Positions 1-8,524 of a stretch of DNA of 64,000 nt are shown one piece after another. Location of the stretch: positions 434,001 to 498,000 of the forward strand of contig NZ_JARGYD010000002.1 of assembly GCF_029168315.1 (NCBI RefSeq), read 5' to 3'. Under the pieces are notes generated by a model. The model made no database searches and was not told where the DNA came from. It saw only the letters and a list, made by a program, of their open reading frames with translations. The DNA comes from Psychromarinibacter halotolerans. Its GTDB lineage: Bacteria > Pseudomonadota > Alphaproteobacteria > Rhodobacterales > Rhodobacteraceae. Position numbers and translations under genes: made by a program. Numbering within the stretch: the first letter of the stretch is position 1; each line of letters begins with the position of its first letter.

Positions 1-1
1 T

Positions 2-1906
2 ATCGACCTCGGGACGACCAACAGCTGCGTCGCCATCATGGACGGTTCGCAACCCCGAGTGATCGAAAACGCCGAAGGCGCACGGACGACGCCGTCCATT
101 GTCGGTTTCACCGACGACGAGCGCCTTGTCGGTCAGTCCGCCAAACGGCAGGCTGTCACGAACCCCACCAACACCGTCTTCGCGGTCAAGCGCCTTGTGG
201 GCCGCCGCGTAAGCGACGCCGAAGTCGAGAAAGACAAAAATCTCGTACCGTACAACATCGTTGACGGCGGCAACGGCGACGCGTGGGTCCAGGTGAAGGG
301 CGAGAACTACTCGCCGTCGCAGATCTCTGCCTTCATCCTTGGGAAAATGAAAGAAACCGCCGAGAACTATCTTGGCGAGGAAGTGACGCAGGCGGTCATC
401 ACCGTTCCCGCGTACTTCAACGACCAACAGCGTCAGGCCACGAAAGACGCCGGCAAGATCGCCGGTCTCGAAGTGCTGCGCATCATCAACGAGCCGACCG
501 CGGCCGCGCTGGCCTATGGCCTCGACAAGAAAGAGTCGAAGACGATCGCCGTCTACGACCTTGGCGGCGGTACGTTCGACATCACCATTCTGGAAATCGA
601 CGACGGCCTGTTCGAGGTGAAGTCCACGAACGGCGACACGTTCCTGGGCGGTGAAGACTTCGACATGCGCATCGTGAACTACCTCGCCGAGGAGTTCAAA
701 AAAGAGAACGGCGTCGATCTGACCAAGGACAAGATGGCCCTGCAGCGTCTGAAGGAAGCTGCCGAGAAGGCCAAGATCGAACTGTCCTCCGCCAGCCAGA
801 CCGAGATCAACCAGCCGTTCATCTCGATGGGCTCGGACGGTGCGCCGCTGCACATGGTCATGAAGCTGACCCGCGCCAAGCTGGAAAGCCTTGTCAACGA
901 CCTGATCAAGAACTCGATCAAGCCGTGCCAAGCCGCGCTGAAAGATGCCGGTCTGACAACGTCGGACATCGACGAGGTCGTGCTGGTCGGCGGTCAGACC
1001 CGGATGCCGAAAGTCATCGAGGAAGTGACCAAGTTCTTCGGGAAAGAGCCCCACAAGGGCGTGAACCCGGACGAGGTCGTCGCGATGGGTGCCGCCATTC
1101 AGGCCGGCGTGCTGCAGGGTGACGTGAAAGACGTCGTGCTGCTGGACGTGACCCCGCTGTCGCTGGGCATCGAGACGCTGGGTGGCGTGTTCACCCGCCT
1201 GATCGACCGCAACACCACGATCCCGACCAAGAAGTCGCAGATCTTCTCGACCGCCGAGGACAACCAGAACGCGGTGACCATCCGCGTGTTCCAAGGCGAA
1301 CGGGAAATGGCGGCGGACAACAAGCTTCTGGGTCAGTTCAACCTTGAAGACATCCCGCCCGCTCCGCGTGGCCTGCCCCAGATCGAGGTGACCTTCGACA
1401 TCGATGCCAACGGCATCGTCCACGTCGGTGCCAAGGACAAAGGCACCAACAAAGAGCAGAAGATCACGATCCAGGCGTCGGGCGGTCTGTCGGACGACGA
1501 GATCGAGAACATGGTCCGCGACGCCGAGGCGAATGCCGAGGCGGACAAAGGTCGCCGCGAGCTGGTCGAAGCCAAGAACCAGGCCGAAAGCCTTATCCAC
1601 TCGACCGAGAAGTCGATGGAAGAGCATTCGGACAAGGTGGATCCGACCACGATCGAAGCCATCGAACTGGCCATCGCCAACCTCAAGGAACAGCTTGAGA
1701 CGGAAGATGCCGGCAAGATCAAAGGCGGCATCCAGAACGTCACCGAGGCCGCGATGAAGCTGGGCGAGGCCATCTACAAGGCCGAGCAAGCGAAGGCCGA
1801 AGGCGGTGACGCCGGTTCCGATGAAGGCGAAGAGCCGCGCGGCGTCGACGACGACATCGTCGATGCGGACTTCGAGGACCTCGACGACAACAAGCGCGCT
1901 TCGTAA
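2..1906 (+). CDS. dnaK: Molecular chaperone DnaK (Hsp70), 5' end cut by window
   Basis: ATP-driven Hsp70 chaperone that binds unfolded polypeptides in the cytoplasm with DnaJ and GrpE. The reading frame is open from base 2 (IDLGTTNSC, the first phosphate-binding loop), so only about six residues are missing. Visible signatures are VPAYFNDQQRQATKDAG, NEPTAAALAYGL and VYDLGGGTFDIT of the actin-like ATPase domain. The substrate-binding beta domain and helical lid follow, and the tail is acidic (DDDIVDADFEDL), as in other DnaK proteins. With 634 residues in the window the length is normal. dnaJ follows 72 bp downstream, the usual dnaKJ arrangement; grpE is not in the window. Confidence 0.98.
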   Translation: MDLGTTNSCVAIMDGSQPRVIENAEGARTTPSIVGFTDDERLVGQSAKRQAVTNPTNTVFAVKRLVGRRVSDAEVEKDKNLVPYNIVDGGNGDAWVQVKGENYSPSQISAFILGKMKETAENYLGEEVTQAVITVPAYFNDQQRQATKDAGKIAGLEVLRIINEPTAAALAYGLDKKESKTIAVYDLGGGTFDITILEIDDGLFEVKSTNGDTFLGGEDFDMRIVNYLAEEFKKENGVDLTKDKMALQRLKEAAEKAKIELSSASQTEINQPFISMGSDGAPLHMVMKLTRAKLESLVNDLIKNSIKPCQAALKDAGLTTSDIDEVVLVGGQTRMPKVIEEVTKFFGKEPHKGVNPDEVVAMGAAIQAGVLQGDVKDVVLLDVTPLSLGIETLGGVFTRLIDRNTTIPTKKSQIFSTAEDNQNAVTIRVFQGEREMAADNKLLGQFNLEDIPPAPRGLPQIEVTFDIDANGIVHVGAKDKGTNKEQKITIQASGGLSDDEIENMVRDAEANAEADKGRRELVEAKNQAESLIHSTEKSMEEHSDKVDPTTIEAIELAIANLKEQLETEDAGKIKGGIQNVTEAAMKLGEAIYKAEQAKAEGGDAGSDEGEEPRGVDDDIVDADFEDLDDNKRAS

Positions 1907-1925
1907 GCGTCGCCAGATGCGCTTG

Positions 1926-1954
1926 GACCGGCCTCGACAAAACCGGGGCCGGTC
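1926..1954 (+). terminator. dnaK-dnaJ intergenic hairpin
   Basis: Inverted repeat GACCGGCC (1926-1933) / GGCCGGTC (1947-1954) with a 13-nt loop, followed only by TTTG. The T-run is too short for a strong terminator, so partial attenuation or mRNA stabilisation between dnaK and dnaJ is more likely. Confidence 0.5.
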
Positions 1955-1978
1955 TTTGCGTTAGGAGAGAACATCTAA

Positions 1979-3130
1979 ATGGCAAAACGTGACTTTTACG
2001 ATGTTCTCGGCGTCCAGAAGGGTGCGACGGCTGAAGAGCTGAAGAAAGCCTATCGCAAGAAGGCCAAGGAACTTCACCCCGACCGTAACCACGACAATCC
2101 GGATGCCGAGTCCCAGTTCAAAGAAGTGAACGAGGCGTACGACGCCCTGAAGGATCCGCAGAAGAAAGCAGCCTATGACCGCTTCGGTCACGCGGCTTTC
2201 GATGGCGGCATGGGTGGCGGGCCTCGTCCCGGCGGCGGTGCCGGGCAGGGCGACTTCGCCAGCGCCTTCTCGGATGTGTTCGACGATCTGTTCGGCGACT
2301 TCATGGGCGGCCGCGGCGGCGGTGCGGGCGGACGTCAGCGCGCCACGCGCGGCTCTGACCTGCGGTACAACCTGCGCGTCACGCTCGAAGAGGCGCATCA
2401 GGGCCTGCAAAAGACCATCAAGGTCCCGACCTCTGTGCAGTGTTCGACCTGCACCGGCACCGGGGCCGAAGGTGGCGCCGAACCCACAGCCTGTCCGACC
2501 TGTTCGGGCATGGGCAAGGTCCGCGCGCAGCAGGGCTTTTTCACCGTGGAACGGACCTGTCCGACCTGCGGCGGCATCGGCCAGATCATCAAGAACCCCT
2601 GCCGTGCCTGCGGCGGGTCCGGCCGGGTCGAGAAAGACCGTTCGCTGTCGGTCAACATCCCGGCGGGAGTCGAAACCGGCACCCGCATCCGTCTTGCCGG
2701 CGAAGGCGAGGCGGGTCTGCGCGGCGGGCCGACGGGCGATCTGTACATCTTCATCGAGGTGGAAGAGCACGCGCTGTTCCAACGCGACGGACAAAGCCTG
2801 TTCTGCCTTGTCCCGGTGTCGATGACGGCCGCCGCGCTGGGCGGTGACATCGAGGTTCCGACGATAGACGGTGGCCGCAGCCGGGTGAAGATCCCGGCGG
2901 GGTCGCAATCGGGTCGCCAAATGCGTCTGCGCGGCAAGGGTATGCCCGCGCTGCGCGGCGGTGGCGTCGGCGATATGTTCATCGAACTGGCCGTCGAGAC
3001 GCCGGTGAACCTGACCTCGCGCCAGAAAGAGCTTTTGAAAGAGTTCGAGAAACTGGGCGAGGACAACAACCCCGAGTCCTCGAGCTTCTTCACCAAGGTG
3101 AAAAGCTTTTGGGACAGCATGAAAAGCTGA
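1979..3130 (+). CDS. dnaJ: Co-chaperone DnaJ
   Basis: Hsp40 partner that delivers substrates to DnaK and stimulates its ATPase. The N-terminal J domain carries the HPD motif (LHPDRN, about residue 34). It is followed by a Gly/Phe-rich linker, then a zinc domain with four CxxCxGxG repeats (CSTCTGTG, CPTCSGMG, CPTCGGIG, CRACGGSG), then the C-terminal substrate-binding domains. The length of 383 aa is typical of class I DnaJ. The start is preceded by AGGAGAG at a good distance. It is likely co-transcribed with dnaK and also served by read-through of the intergenic hairpin. Confidence 0.98.
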   Translation: MAKRDFYDVLGVQKGATAEELKKAYRKKAKELHPDRNHDNPDAESQFKEVNEAYDALKDPQKKAAYDRFGHAAFDGGMGGGPRPGGGAGQGDFASAFSDVFDDLFGDFMGGRGGGAGGRQRATRGSDLRYNLRVTLEEAHQGLQKTIKVPTSVQCSTCTGTGAEGGAEPTACPTCSGMGKVRAQQGFFTVERTCPTCGGIGQIIKNPCRACGGSGRVEKDRSLSVNIPAGVETGTRIRLAGEGEAGLRGGPTGDLYIFIEVEEHALFQRDGQSLFCLVPVSMTAAALGGDIEVPTIDGGRSRVKIPAGSQSGRQMRLRGKGMPALRGGGVGDMFIELAVETPVNLTSRQKELLKEFEKLGEDNNPESSSFFTKVKSFWDSMKS

Positions 3131-3158
3131 CCTTGCGTCGAACGGAACAGCGAAACGT

Positions 3159-3192
3159 CGCCCCGGGTTGATCCCCGGGGCGATTTTGTTTT
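3159..3192 (+). terminator. Intrinsic terminator after dnaJ
   Basis: Perfect arms CGCCCCGGG (3159-3167) and CCCGGGGCG (3174-3182), a 6-nt loop, then ATTTTGTTTT. It closes the dnaKJ unit. Confidence 0.85.
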
Positions 3193-3204
3193 CGGGAGAA
3201 ACAC

Positions 3205-3816
3205 TTGTTCGATTGGATCACTGGCATAATCGACGCGATGGGCGGCTTTGGCGTGGGGCTTTTGATGTTCCTCGAGAACGTGTTCCCGCCGATCCCCTCT
3301 GAACTGATCATGCCGCTGGCCGGGTTCAACGCGGCGCGGGGCGACATGTCGTTGCCCATCGTGATCTTCTGGGGCACGGTCGGCACCCTTGCAGGCGCAT
3401 GGATGTGGTACTGGATCGGTCGGACCTATGGCAAAAGTCGCCTGCGTCGCCTGACCGAACGCCACGGCCGCTGGCTTTCGATCGCACCCGAGGAACTTGA
3501 CCGCGCCGGCGACTGGTTCAGCCGCCACGAAGGCCGCGCCGTGATTATCGGGCGGCTGATCCCCGCGATCCGAACGCTGATCTCGGTACCTGCCGGGATC
3601 GAACGGATGTCGCAGGGCCGGTTCCTGTTGCTCAGCGCCATCGGCAGCTTCTTATGGACCACCCTGCTGGCGATGCTGGGGTACTGGCTGGAAAGCGGCT
3701 ATGACCTTGTCGCGGCGTGGCTCGACCCGGTTTCGACCGGCGTCGTCATCGGGCTGATCGCGGTCTACGTCTGGCGGGTCGCCACCTTCGACCGGCGGCA
3801 GGCGAAGCGGGACTAG
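3205..3816 (+). CDS. DedA family membrane protein
   Basis: Inner-membrane protein of the DedA/SNARE-associated family. Bacterial members are linked to membrane homeostasis and act as undecaprenyl-phosphate or phospholipid translocases. Visible hallmarks are the N-terminal re-entrant segment with FLENVFPPIPSE, the central GTLAGAWMWYWIGR segment, and the GRLIPAIRTLISVPAG motif with its conserved arginines, followed by two more hydrophobic helices. At 203 aa the length is normal. The start is a TTG at 3205 preceded by GGGAGA at 3194-3199; no ATG fits. It stands alone after the dnaJ terminator and is convergent with the SDR gene, the two stop codons being about 3 bp apart at most. The substrate cannot be assigned. 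Confidence 0.9.
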   Translation: MFDWITGIIDAMGGFGVGLLMFLENVFPPIPSELIMPLAGFNAARGDMSLPIVIFWGTVGTLAGAWMWYWIGRTYGKSRLRRLTERHGRWLSIAPEELDRAGDWFSRHEGRAVIIGRLIPAIRTLISVPAGIERMSQGRFLLLSAIGSFLWTTLLAMLGYWLESGYDLVAAWLDPVSTGVVIGLIAVYVWRVATFDRRQAKRD

Positions 3817-4565
3817 GTCTTGCAGACCGAATTGCCGCCGTCGGCGTATAGCGACGTGCCGGTGACGAAAGACCCGCGATCCGAGATCAGGAACAGAGCG
3901 GCTTCCGCGATCTCTTCCGGCGCAGCCATCCGTTTCAGCGCATGCAAGCCCCGGACGAACTCGTGAAAGCCTGCATCGTCGCCGGCCATCTCGGTCAGTG
4001 TGCCGCCCGGCATCAGCGTGTTCGCTCGCAGACCCTGCGCGCCGTGCTCGACAGCCAGAACCTGCGCCAGCCCGACCAACCCTGCCTTGGCGGCTGCATA
4101 GGCGCCCATGCCCGGCAGGCCGACGGTCTGCCCGACGAAGGACGACGTGAATACAACCGAGCCACCACCGCTTTCGAGGATCGCAGGAACCTGATGCCGG
4201 GCACCGTAGAAGGCGCTTGTCAGGTTCGTTTCCATCACCGCGTTCCAGTCCTCGACCGAAAGCTTGGGGATTGGCAGCGCCGGGCCGGTGATGCCAGCGT
4301 TGTTCAGCGCGCCGTGAAGGGCGCCGAAACGGTCCATGGCAAGGTCCACCAGCGCATGGGCGAAAGCTTCGTCGCGGACGTCGCCCGCAAGATGGGCGAC
4401 GTTGCCACCGCTGGCGGCGATCTCGGCGGCGATGTCGCGCAGGCGGGTTTCCCGGCGCGCGCCGATGACGACGTTCGCGCCTTCGCGCGCAAAGAGACGA
4501 GCACATGCCGCGCCAATGCCCGAGGAGGCGCCGGTGACGATAACGGTCTTGTTGGATAGGGTCAT
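3813..4565 (-). CDS. SDR family NAD(P)-dependent oxidoreductase
   Basis: Classical short-chain dehydrogenase/reductase with a Rossmann fold. Visible are the nucleotide-binding TGASSGIG motif (about residues 11-18), the NNAG motif, the catalytic Ser followed by YAAAK, and the C-terminal DGG segment. The start is set at 4565 (MTLSNKTVIVTG) because GGAG lies 7 nt upstream; a longer reading to 4637 would add 24 residues with no ribosome site and no family support. The length of 250 aa is typical. The substrate is unknown; the 3-oxoacyl-ACP reductase type is one possibility. It is divergent from radC and shares a 155-bp intergenic region with it. Confidence 0.9.
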   Translation of the reverse strand: MTLSNKTVIVTGASSGIGAACARLFAREGANVVIGARRETRLRDIAAEIAASGGNVAHLAGDVRDEAFAHALVDLAMDRFGALHGALNNAGITGPALPIPKLSVEDWNAVMETNLTSAFYGARHQVPAILESGGGSVVFTSSFVGQTVGLPGMGAYAAAKAGLVGLAQVLAVEHGAQGLRANTLMPGGTLTEMAGDDAGFHEFVRGLHALKRMAAPEEIAEAALFLISDRGSFVTGTSLYADGGNSVCKT

Positions 4566-4681
4566 GGGAAGGCTCCGTGGTTGATGGACCTTCTGTGCCG
4601 GGCATGACCCCGCCGGGCGATCCGTTTCCTGCGCCATGCGGACGACGGTGGCCCGGATGCGCAGGAAACGGATCGCGCACC

Positions 4682-4697
4682 TTAACCTGCCATTAAC
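4682..4697. promoter_or_regulatory. CtrA-type box TTAA-N7-TTAA upstream of radC
   Basis: TTAACCTGCCATTAAC matches the full alphaproteobacterial CtrA binding consensus TTAA-N7-TTAA. The second half-site ends 24 bp before the radC start codon. Position and match are seen directly; CtrA control is inference. Confidence 0.65.
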
Positions 4698-4720
4698 CGA
4701 AGCGAGGCAACGCTGCGGTC

Positions 4721-5482
4721 ATGAGCAACGACATGGCCGAAGCCCCCCTGCCCTTGTTCGCCGGTGCCGAGGATGAGGCCCCGGAAACACCCGTGCGGCC
4801 CGGGCGGCTGCCGTCATACATCAAGGACCACCGCAAACGCCTGCGCGCCCGGTTCATGGAGGGCGGCGCAGCGGCGATGCCGGATTATGAATTGTTGGAA
4901 CTGATCCTGTTCCGCGCCATCGAACGGCAGGACGTCAAACCGCTGGCGCGGCAACTGATCGACACCTTCGGCGACTTCAACCGCGTGCTGTCCGCCGATC
5001 CTGCCCGACTGACCGCCGTCAGCGGCGTTGGCGACGCGGTGGTGCGGGAACTGAAACTGGTCGAAGCGGCGGCGCACCGGCTGGCGCGGTCGAAGGTGCT
5101 GCAGCGGCCCGTCATTTCCAGTTGGGACGCGGTTCTGGACTATTGTCACACCACGATGGCGCACCGGGAAACGGAACAGTTCCGCGTGCTGTACCTTGAC
5201 CGCAAGAACGTGCTGATCGCGGACGAGGCGCAGGCGCAGGGCACCGTCGATCACGTCCCCGTCTACCCGCGAGAGGTGGTGAAGCGCGCGCTGGAGCTGA
5301 ATGCCAGCGCGCTGATCCTTGTGCACAACCACCCGTCCGGCGATCCCAGCCCGTCGCAGCAGGACATCGACATGACCCGCCAGATCGAGGCTGCGGCGCA
5401 GGCGCTGGGGCTGACCCTGCACGACCACCTGATCGTCGGCAAATCGGCCGAGCTTAGCTTTCGCGCCGAAGGCTATCTTTGA
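4721..5482 (+). CDS. radC: RadC/JAB domain DNA-repair-like protein
   Basis: RadC family protein of 253 aa. The N-terminal half holds a helix-hairpin-helix-like segment (LTAVSGVGDAVVRELK, about residues 100-115). The C-terminal JAMM/MPN+ domain carries the metal site VHNHPSGDPSPSQQD. The biochemical activity of RadC is unsettled; the family has been associated with DNA repair and natural competence. The ATG at 4721 sits just after a CtrA-type box. Its last 10 bp overlap the convergent PBP/OmpA gene. Confidence 0.93.
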   Translation: MSNDMAEAPLPLFAGAEDEAPETPVRPGRLPSYIKDHRKRLRARFMEGGAAAMPDYELLELILFRAIERQDVKPLARQLIDTFGDFNRVLSADPARLTAVSGVGDAVVRELKLVEAAAHRLARSKVLQRPVISSWDAVLDYCHTTMAHRETEQFRVLYLDRKNVLIADEAQAQGTVDHVPVYPREVVKRALELNASALILVHNHPSGDPSPSQQDIDMTRQIEAAAQALGLTLHDHLIVGKSAELSFRAEGYL

Positions 5483-7038
5483 GCCGTCCAGACCTCGACC
5501 CGGCGGTTGACCTGCCGCCCCCATTCCTCGTCGTCGCATGCCATCGGCATCGCCTCTCCGAAGCCCTCGACCGAGATCGTAAGCCGGTCGCGGTCGGCGG
5601 TCGGCGCGGCCTTCAGCACGGCATCGCGCACCCCTTCCGCCCGCCGCGTGGCAAGGCGCACGTTGCCGTCGGCCGGTCCTTCGCTGTCAGAGAAGCCAAC
5701 AAAGATCAGCGGGCGGTCGTCGAACGCCCCGGATTCGATCTGCTGGGCAAGGATCTCGACGTTCGACCGCGACTGCGGGTCAAGCTGCGCGCCGCCCGGC
5801 TCGAACCGGAACCCAAGCGTCAGCCGTTCGGTCCCGTCCATCGCCATCACCAACCGCTGCAATTCCTCCAGCGGCACTTCGTCCCCGGCCTCGGCTATGG
5901 CGTTCACCAGCCGCAGCCCCTGCTCGGCCACCGGCACGTTGTACAGACGCAGATCGACGAAGCCCGAGCGCGCGACGACAAGCTGCGCGGCGGGGGAACG
6001 GACGAAGGCGAGGAACTCGCGCGTCAAAAGCGGCATCCGGCGCACCGGGGTGTACAGGAACAGGGGCAGCGTCAGGGGATAATCCTCGGTCTTGACCGTC
6101 AGGTCGTCGAGGACAGAGACCATGCCGCATTTGCCATACAGCTCCAGCACCTGCGCGTTGCCGGTCTGGGAATAGGGCGCGACACCAATGGCCAGCGGAT
6201 CACCAGCGACGGCATCGGCCAGCGCGGCGTTGTCGGTGTGGCGGATCGTGGCCGCCGCGGGCGACAGGTCGCGCGGGGTCAGCAGCCGGTCGGCGAACGC
6301 CTGCGACAGGCCCGAGCGTTCGCCGCGCATGTGCACGAAGATCGGCGCGTCGGGTCCGCCCAGCGCCGACCAGTTGGTCAGTTCTCCGGCGAAGATGCGG
6401 GCGATCTGGTCCAGCGTCAGACCCTTCATCGGGTTGTCCGCCGACACGATCACGGCCATCGCATCCAGCGCAAGGATGCGGCTGCGGCGCGGGTCCGACA
6501 GGTCGCCCAACCCGGCCTCTTGCGCCAGCGTGATCTCTGTCTCGTTCGCGGGGCGGGTGGACAGGACAAGGTCCGTTTCGTTCGCCAGAAGGTCGGCAAA
6601 GCCTTCTTCCGTCGAAGTCACGCGAAACCCGATCTCGGCGGCCAAGGCGCCGGTGCCAAGGTCGGTCAGAACATAATCGAAATGGGTGTCGTCCACGATG
6701 CGCCGTTCGACGCCATAGCCCGAGCGCGCGGCGAAGGCTTCGACCAGCGAAGGCATCAGAACCTCGCCCATCGTGCGAGCGCCAGAGAAGGTGAACCGCG
6801 CGACGAAGGCCGTCAGGTCGGGACAGCCCGGACCTTCGCAGACCACGCCGCTGCCATCGAGCGTCAGGACGCCGTAAACAGTGTCTACGCGGTAGAATTC
6901 GCCGTCATACCCCAGCAGGTCGCCGGTCACCTCGACGCTGCCATCGCGGGACGTCAGGGTAACGTCATCGGCGCGTGCGGCACCGCCAAGACTCCATAGA
7001 AACAGTGCGGCAAGGACTGCCGCACGTCGATAGCTCAT
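5473..7038 (-). CDS. Phosphate-binding (PstS-like) / OmpA C-terminal fusion protein
   Basis: Exported 521-aa protein with a signal peptide (MSYRRAAVLAALFLWSLGGA, cleavage near ARA-D). A middle region of roughly residues 80-380 resembles the PstS-type periplasmic substrate-binding fold (MPSLVEAFAARSGYG, IARIFAGELTNWSALGG). The C-terminal domain is OmpA/MotB-like and binds peptidoglycan (FVGFSDSEGPADGN, VEGFGEAMPMACD, QVNRRVEVW). Fusing a binding protein to a peptidoglycan anchor suggests envelope-tethered ligand sensing rather than ordinary ABC import; no pst transporter genes adjoin it. The upstream gene on the same strand ends 20 bp away, so the two are probably co-transcribed. Confidence 0.85.
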   Translation of the reverse strand: MSYRRAAVLAALFLWSLGGAARADDVTLTSRDGSVEVTGDLLGYDGEFYRVDTVYGVLTLDGSGVVCEGPGCPDLTAFVARFTFSGARTMGEVLMPSLVEAFAARSGYGVERRIVDDTHFDYVLTDLGTGALAAEIGFRVTSTEEGFADLLANETDLVLSTRPANETEITLAQEAGLGDLSDPRRSRILALDAMAVIVSADNPMKGLTLDQIARIFAGELTNWSALGGPDAPIFVHMRGERSGLSQAFADRLLTPRDLSPAAATIRHTDNAALADAVAGDPLAIGVAPYSQTGNAQVLELYGKCGMVSVLDDLTVKTEDYPLTLPLFLYTPVRRMPLLTREFLAFVRSPAAQLVVARSGFVDLRLYNVPVAEQGLRLVNAIAEAGDEVPLEELQRLVMAMDGTERLTLGFRFEPGGAQLDPQSRSNVEILAQQIESGAFDDRPLIFVGFSDSEGPADGNVRLATRRAEGVRDAVLKAAPTADRDRLTISVEGFGEAMPMACDDEEWGRQVNRRVEVWTAQR

Positions 7039-7058
7039 GTCCGATTACCGCGACTGCC

Positions 7059-8351
7059 TCAGTATGCGGCGATCTTCAGGTCTCGAAGGAGGTTTTTCAA
7101 CACCAGAAACTCTCCGGTGGCGTCGCAGTTCGGCATCGATAGCGTCAGGGACACAGGGCGCATTCCACCGGCGGCGGTGCGCTGGATCGTCTGGCCCGCG
7201 ATGTCGTGGTCGCAGTTGGTGGCGGTCACTTCGGCCTCGACGCTCAGGCGGACCACGCCGTCCTGTCCGCGCGCATCCTCGGGCAGCGAGTAGACCTCGG
7301 CCAGGAACGCATCGGGCTGCGACCGGTCGCCCAGCAACGTCAGGAACCCGCCGCCGGTCCGCGTCGCGACCTCGACCGAGCCGGGATTTCCCGACCAGAT
7401 GTGGCCCGCATCGCCATAGTCGGCACCGAATTCCAGCGCGTGGATCTGAAGCCCGTTGTCGCCGTTGTACTGCAGCACGACACGTTCGTTGCGCAGGGCG
7501 GCGGGCACATCAACGGCCGTTTCAGCAACCGCGCCGCTGGCCAGCGTGACCGAGAAGGTCGCATCCATGTCCAGCGCGGGAACATCGACCGCGTAGGTGC
7601 CCAGCGCGTCGGTCTGGTCCGAGAAGATCAGCCCCTCGTGGCGGACGGTCAGCCGTTCTTCTGCGGCGCAGGGCGCGACCAGCATCAGGTGCACCATCCC
7701 GGCGGGACGGGCGGACGCCGACAGGATCACGTCGCAGGCAAGGCCGTACTCGTTATGACCGGCCGGGCTGATCGGGTCGGCGGGCAGATCCTCGGGCGCG
7801 GCTTCCTGAACCGGGGGCATCCGGTCCAAGGGCGTGGGCTGTTTCAGTTCCAGCGGTTCGGGGATCGCGCTGTCAGAGGGCATTTCCGGGATCTCGACCA
7901 CCACGGCTTCGGGCGTATCGCCGTCCGGCAGCGCGTCGAGGCTTGCAAGGTCAACAACGTCCGGGGGAGTGACGTCGGCGTCAGCGGGGTCTTCGGCGTC
8001 AAGCTCGGCGAGAATTTCCAGCTTGGACGGCGCATCCGCCGGTTCCGATTCCGCCGTTTCGGCAACGGGCAGCAGACCTTCCGAGGTATCGTCCGCATCG
8101 GCCACGATCACAGCCGGCTCGGGGGTTGGTTCCGGTGCTGACTCGGGCGTTGGCGCGGGCAGGACGCCTGCGACCATCGGCTCGGCTGCGGTGTCGACCG
8201 TAATGTCGGCGGCAATTTCGGGGTCAGGGATGCTGTCGCGGGCGTTGGCGTCGCCGTTCCGCTGCATCAGGTGCGCGGTGACCAAGACGGCGGCGACGGT
8301 CGCGCCGTTTGTCAGGTACTTCCGGTACTTCTGTAAGAATGCCAACTGCAT
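7059..8351 (-). CDS. Uncharacterised membrane-anchored acidic/proline-rich protein
   Basis: I do not recognise a family with certainty. The 430-aa protein has an N-terminal signal anchor (about residues 13-30, ATVAAVLVTAHLM). A long low-complexity stretch rich in Ala, Pro, Glu and Asp follows (to about residue 190), then a compact beta-rich C-terminal domain with Cys residues (YGLACDVILSASA, LVAPCAAEERL, VTATNCDHDI, LSMPNCDATGEF) that could form disulphides in the periplasm. The start at 8351 (MQLAFLQKYRK) is preferred over 8369 because a GGGGCGG ribosome site precedes it. It lies between the secA terminator and the PBP/OmpA gene, probably in one unit with the latter. Confidence 0.7.
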   Translation of the reverse strand: MQLAFLQKYRKYLTNGATVAAVLVTAHLMQRNGDANARDSIPDPEIAADITVDTAAEPMVAGVLPAPTPESAPEPTPEPAVIVADADDTSEGLLPVAETAESEPADAPSKLEILAELDAEDPADADVTPPDVVDLASLDALPDGDTPEAVVVEIPEMPSDSAIPEPLELKQPTPLDRMPPVQEAAPEDLPADPISPAGHNEYGLACDVILSASARPAGMVHLMLVAPCAAEERLTVRHEGLIFSDQTDALGTYAVDVPALDMDATFSVTLASGAVAETAVDVPAALRNERVVLQYNGDNGLQIHALEFGADYGDAGHIWSGNPGSVEVATRTGGGFLTLLGDRSQPDAFLAEVYSLPEDARGQDGVVRLSVEAEVTATNCDHDIAGQTIQRTAAGGMRPVSLTLSMPNCDATGEFLVLKNLLRDLKIAAY

Positions 8352-8437
8352 GGTGCCGCCCCTGCCCAATCAATTTTGTGGATAAGTGGCACAGAAATGA
8401 GGAAACAGTAAGGCGAAGAGCCTAAATTGTGTTGTAA

Positions 8438-8488
8438 TTCGGAAACAAAAACAGGTTGCCGTGGCCGGAGCCCGACCTCGGCAACCTG
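8438..8488 (-). terminator. Intrinsic terminator of secA
   Basis: Read on the minus strand, CAGGTTGCCG (8488-8479), a 17-nt loop that can pair further, CGGCAACCTG (8461-8452), then TTTTTGTTTCC. It lies 37 bp after the secA stop codon. Confidence 0.88.
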
Positions 8489-8524
8489 TGGATAACCAAG
8501 CGTCCATGCGCCTGGCGCGTCAGA

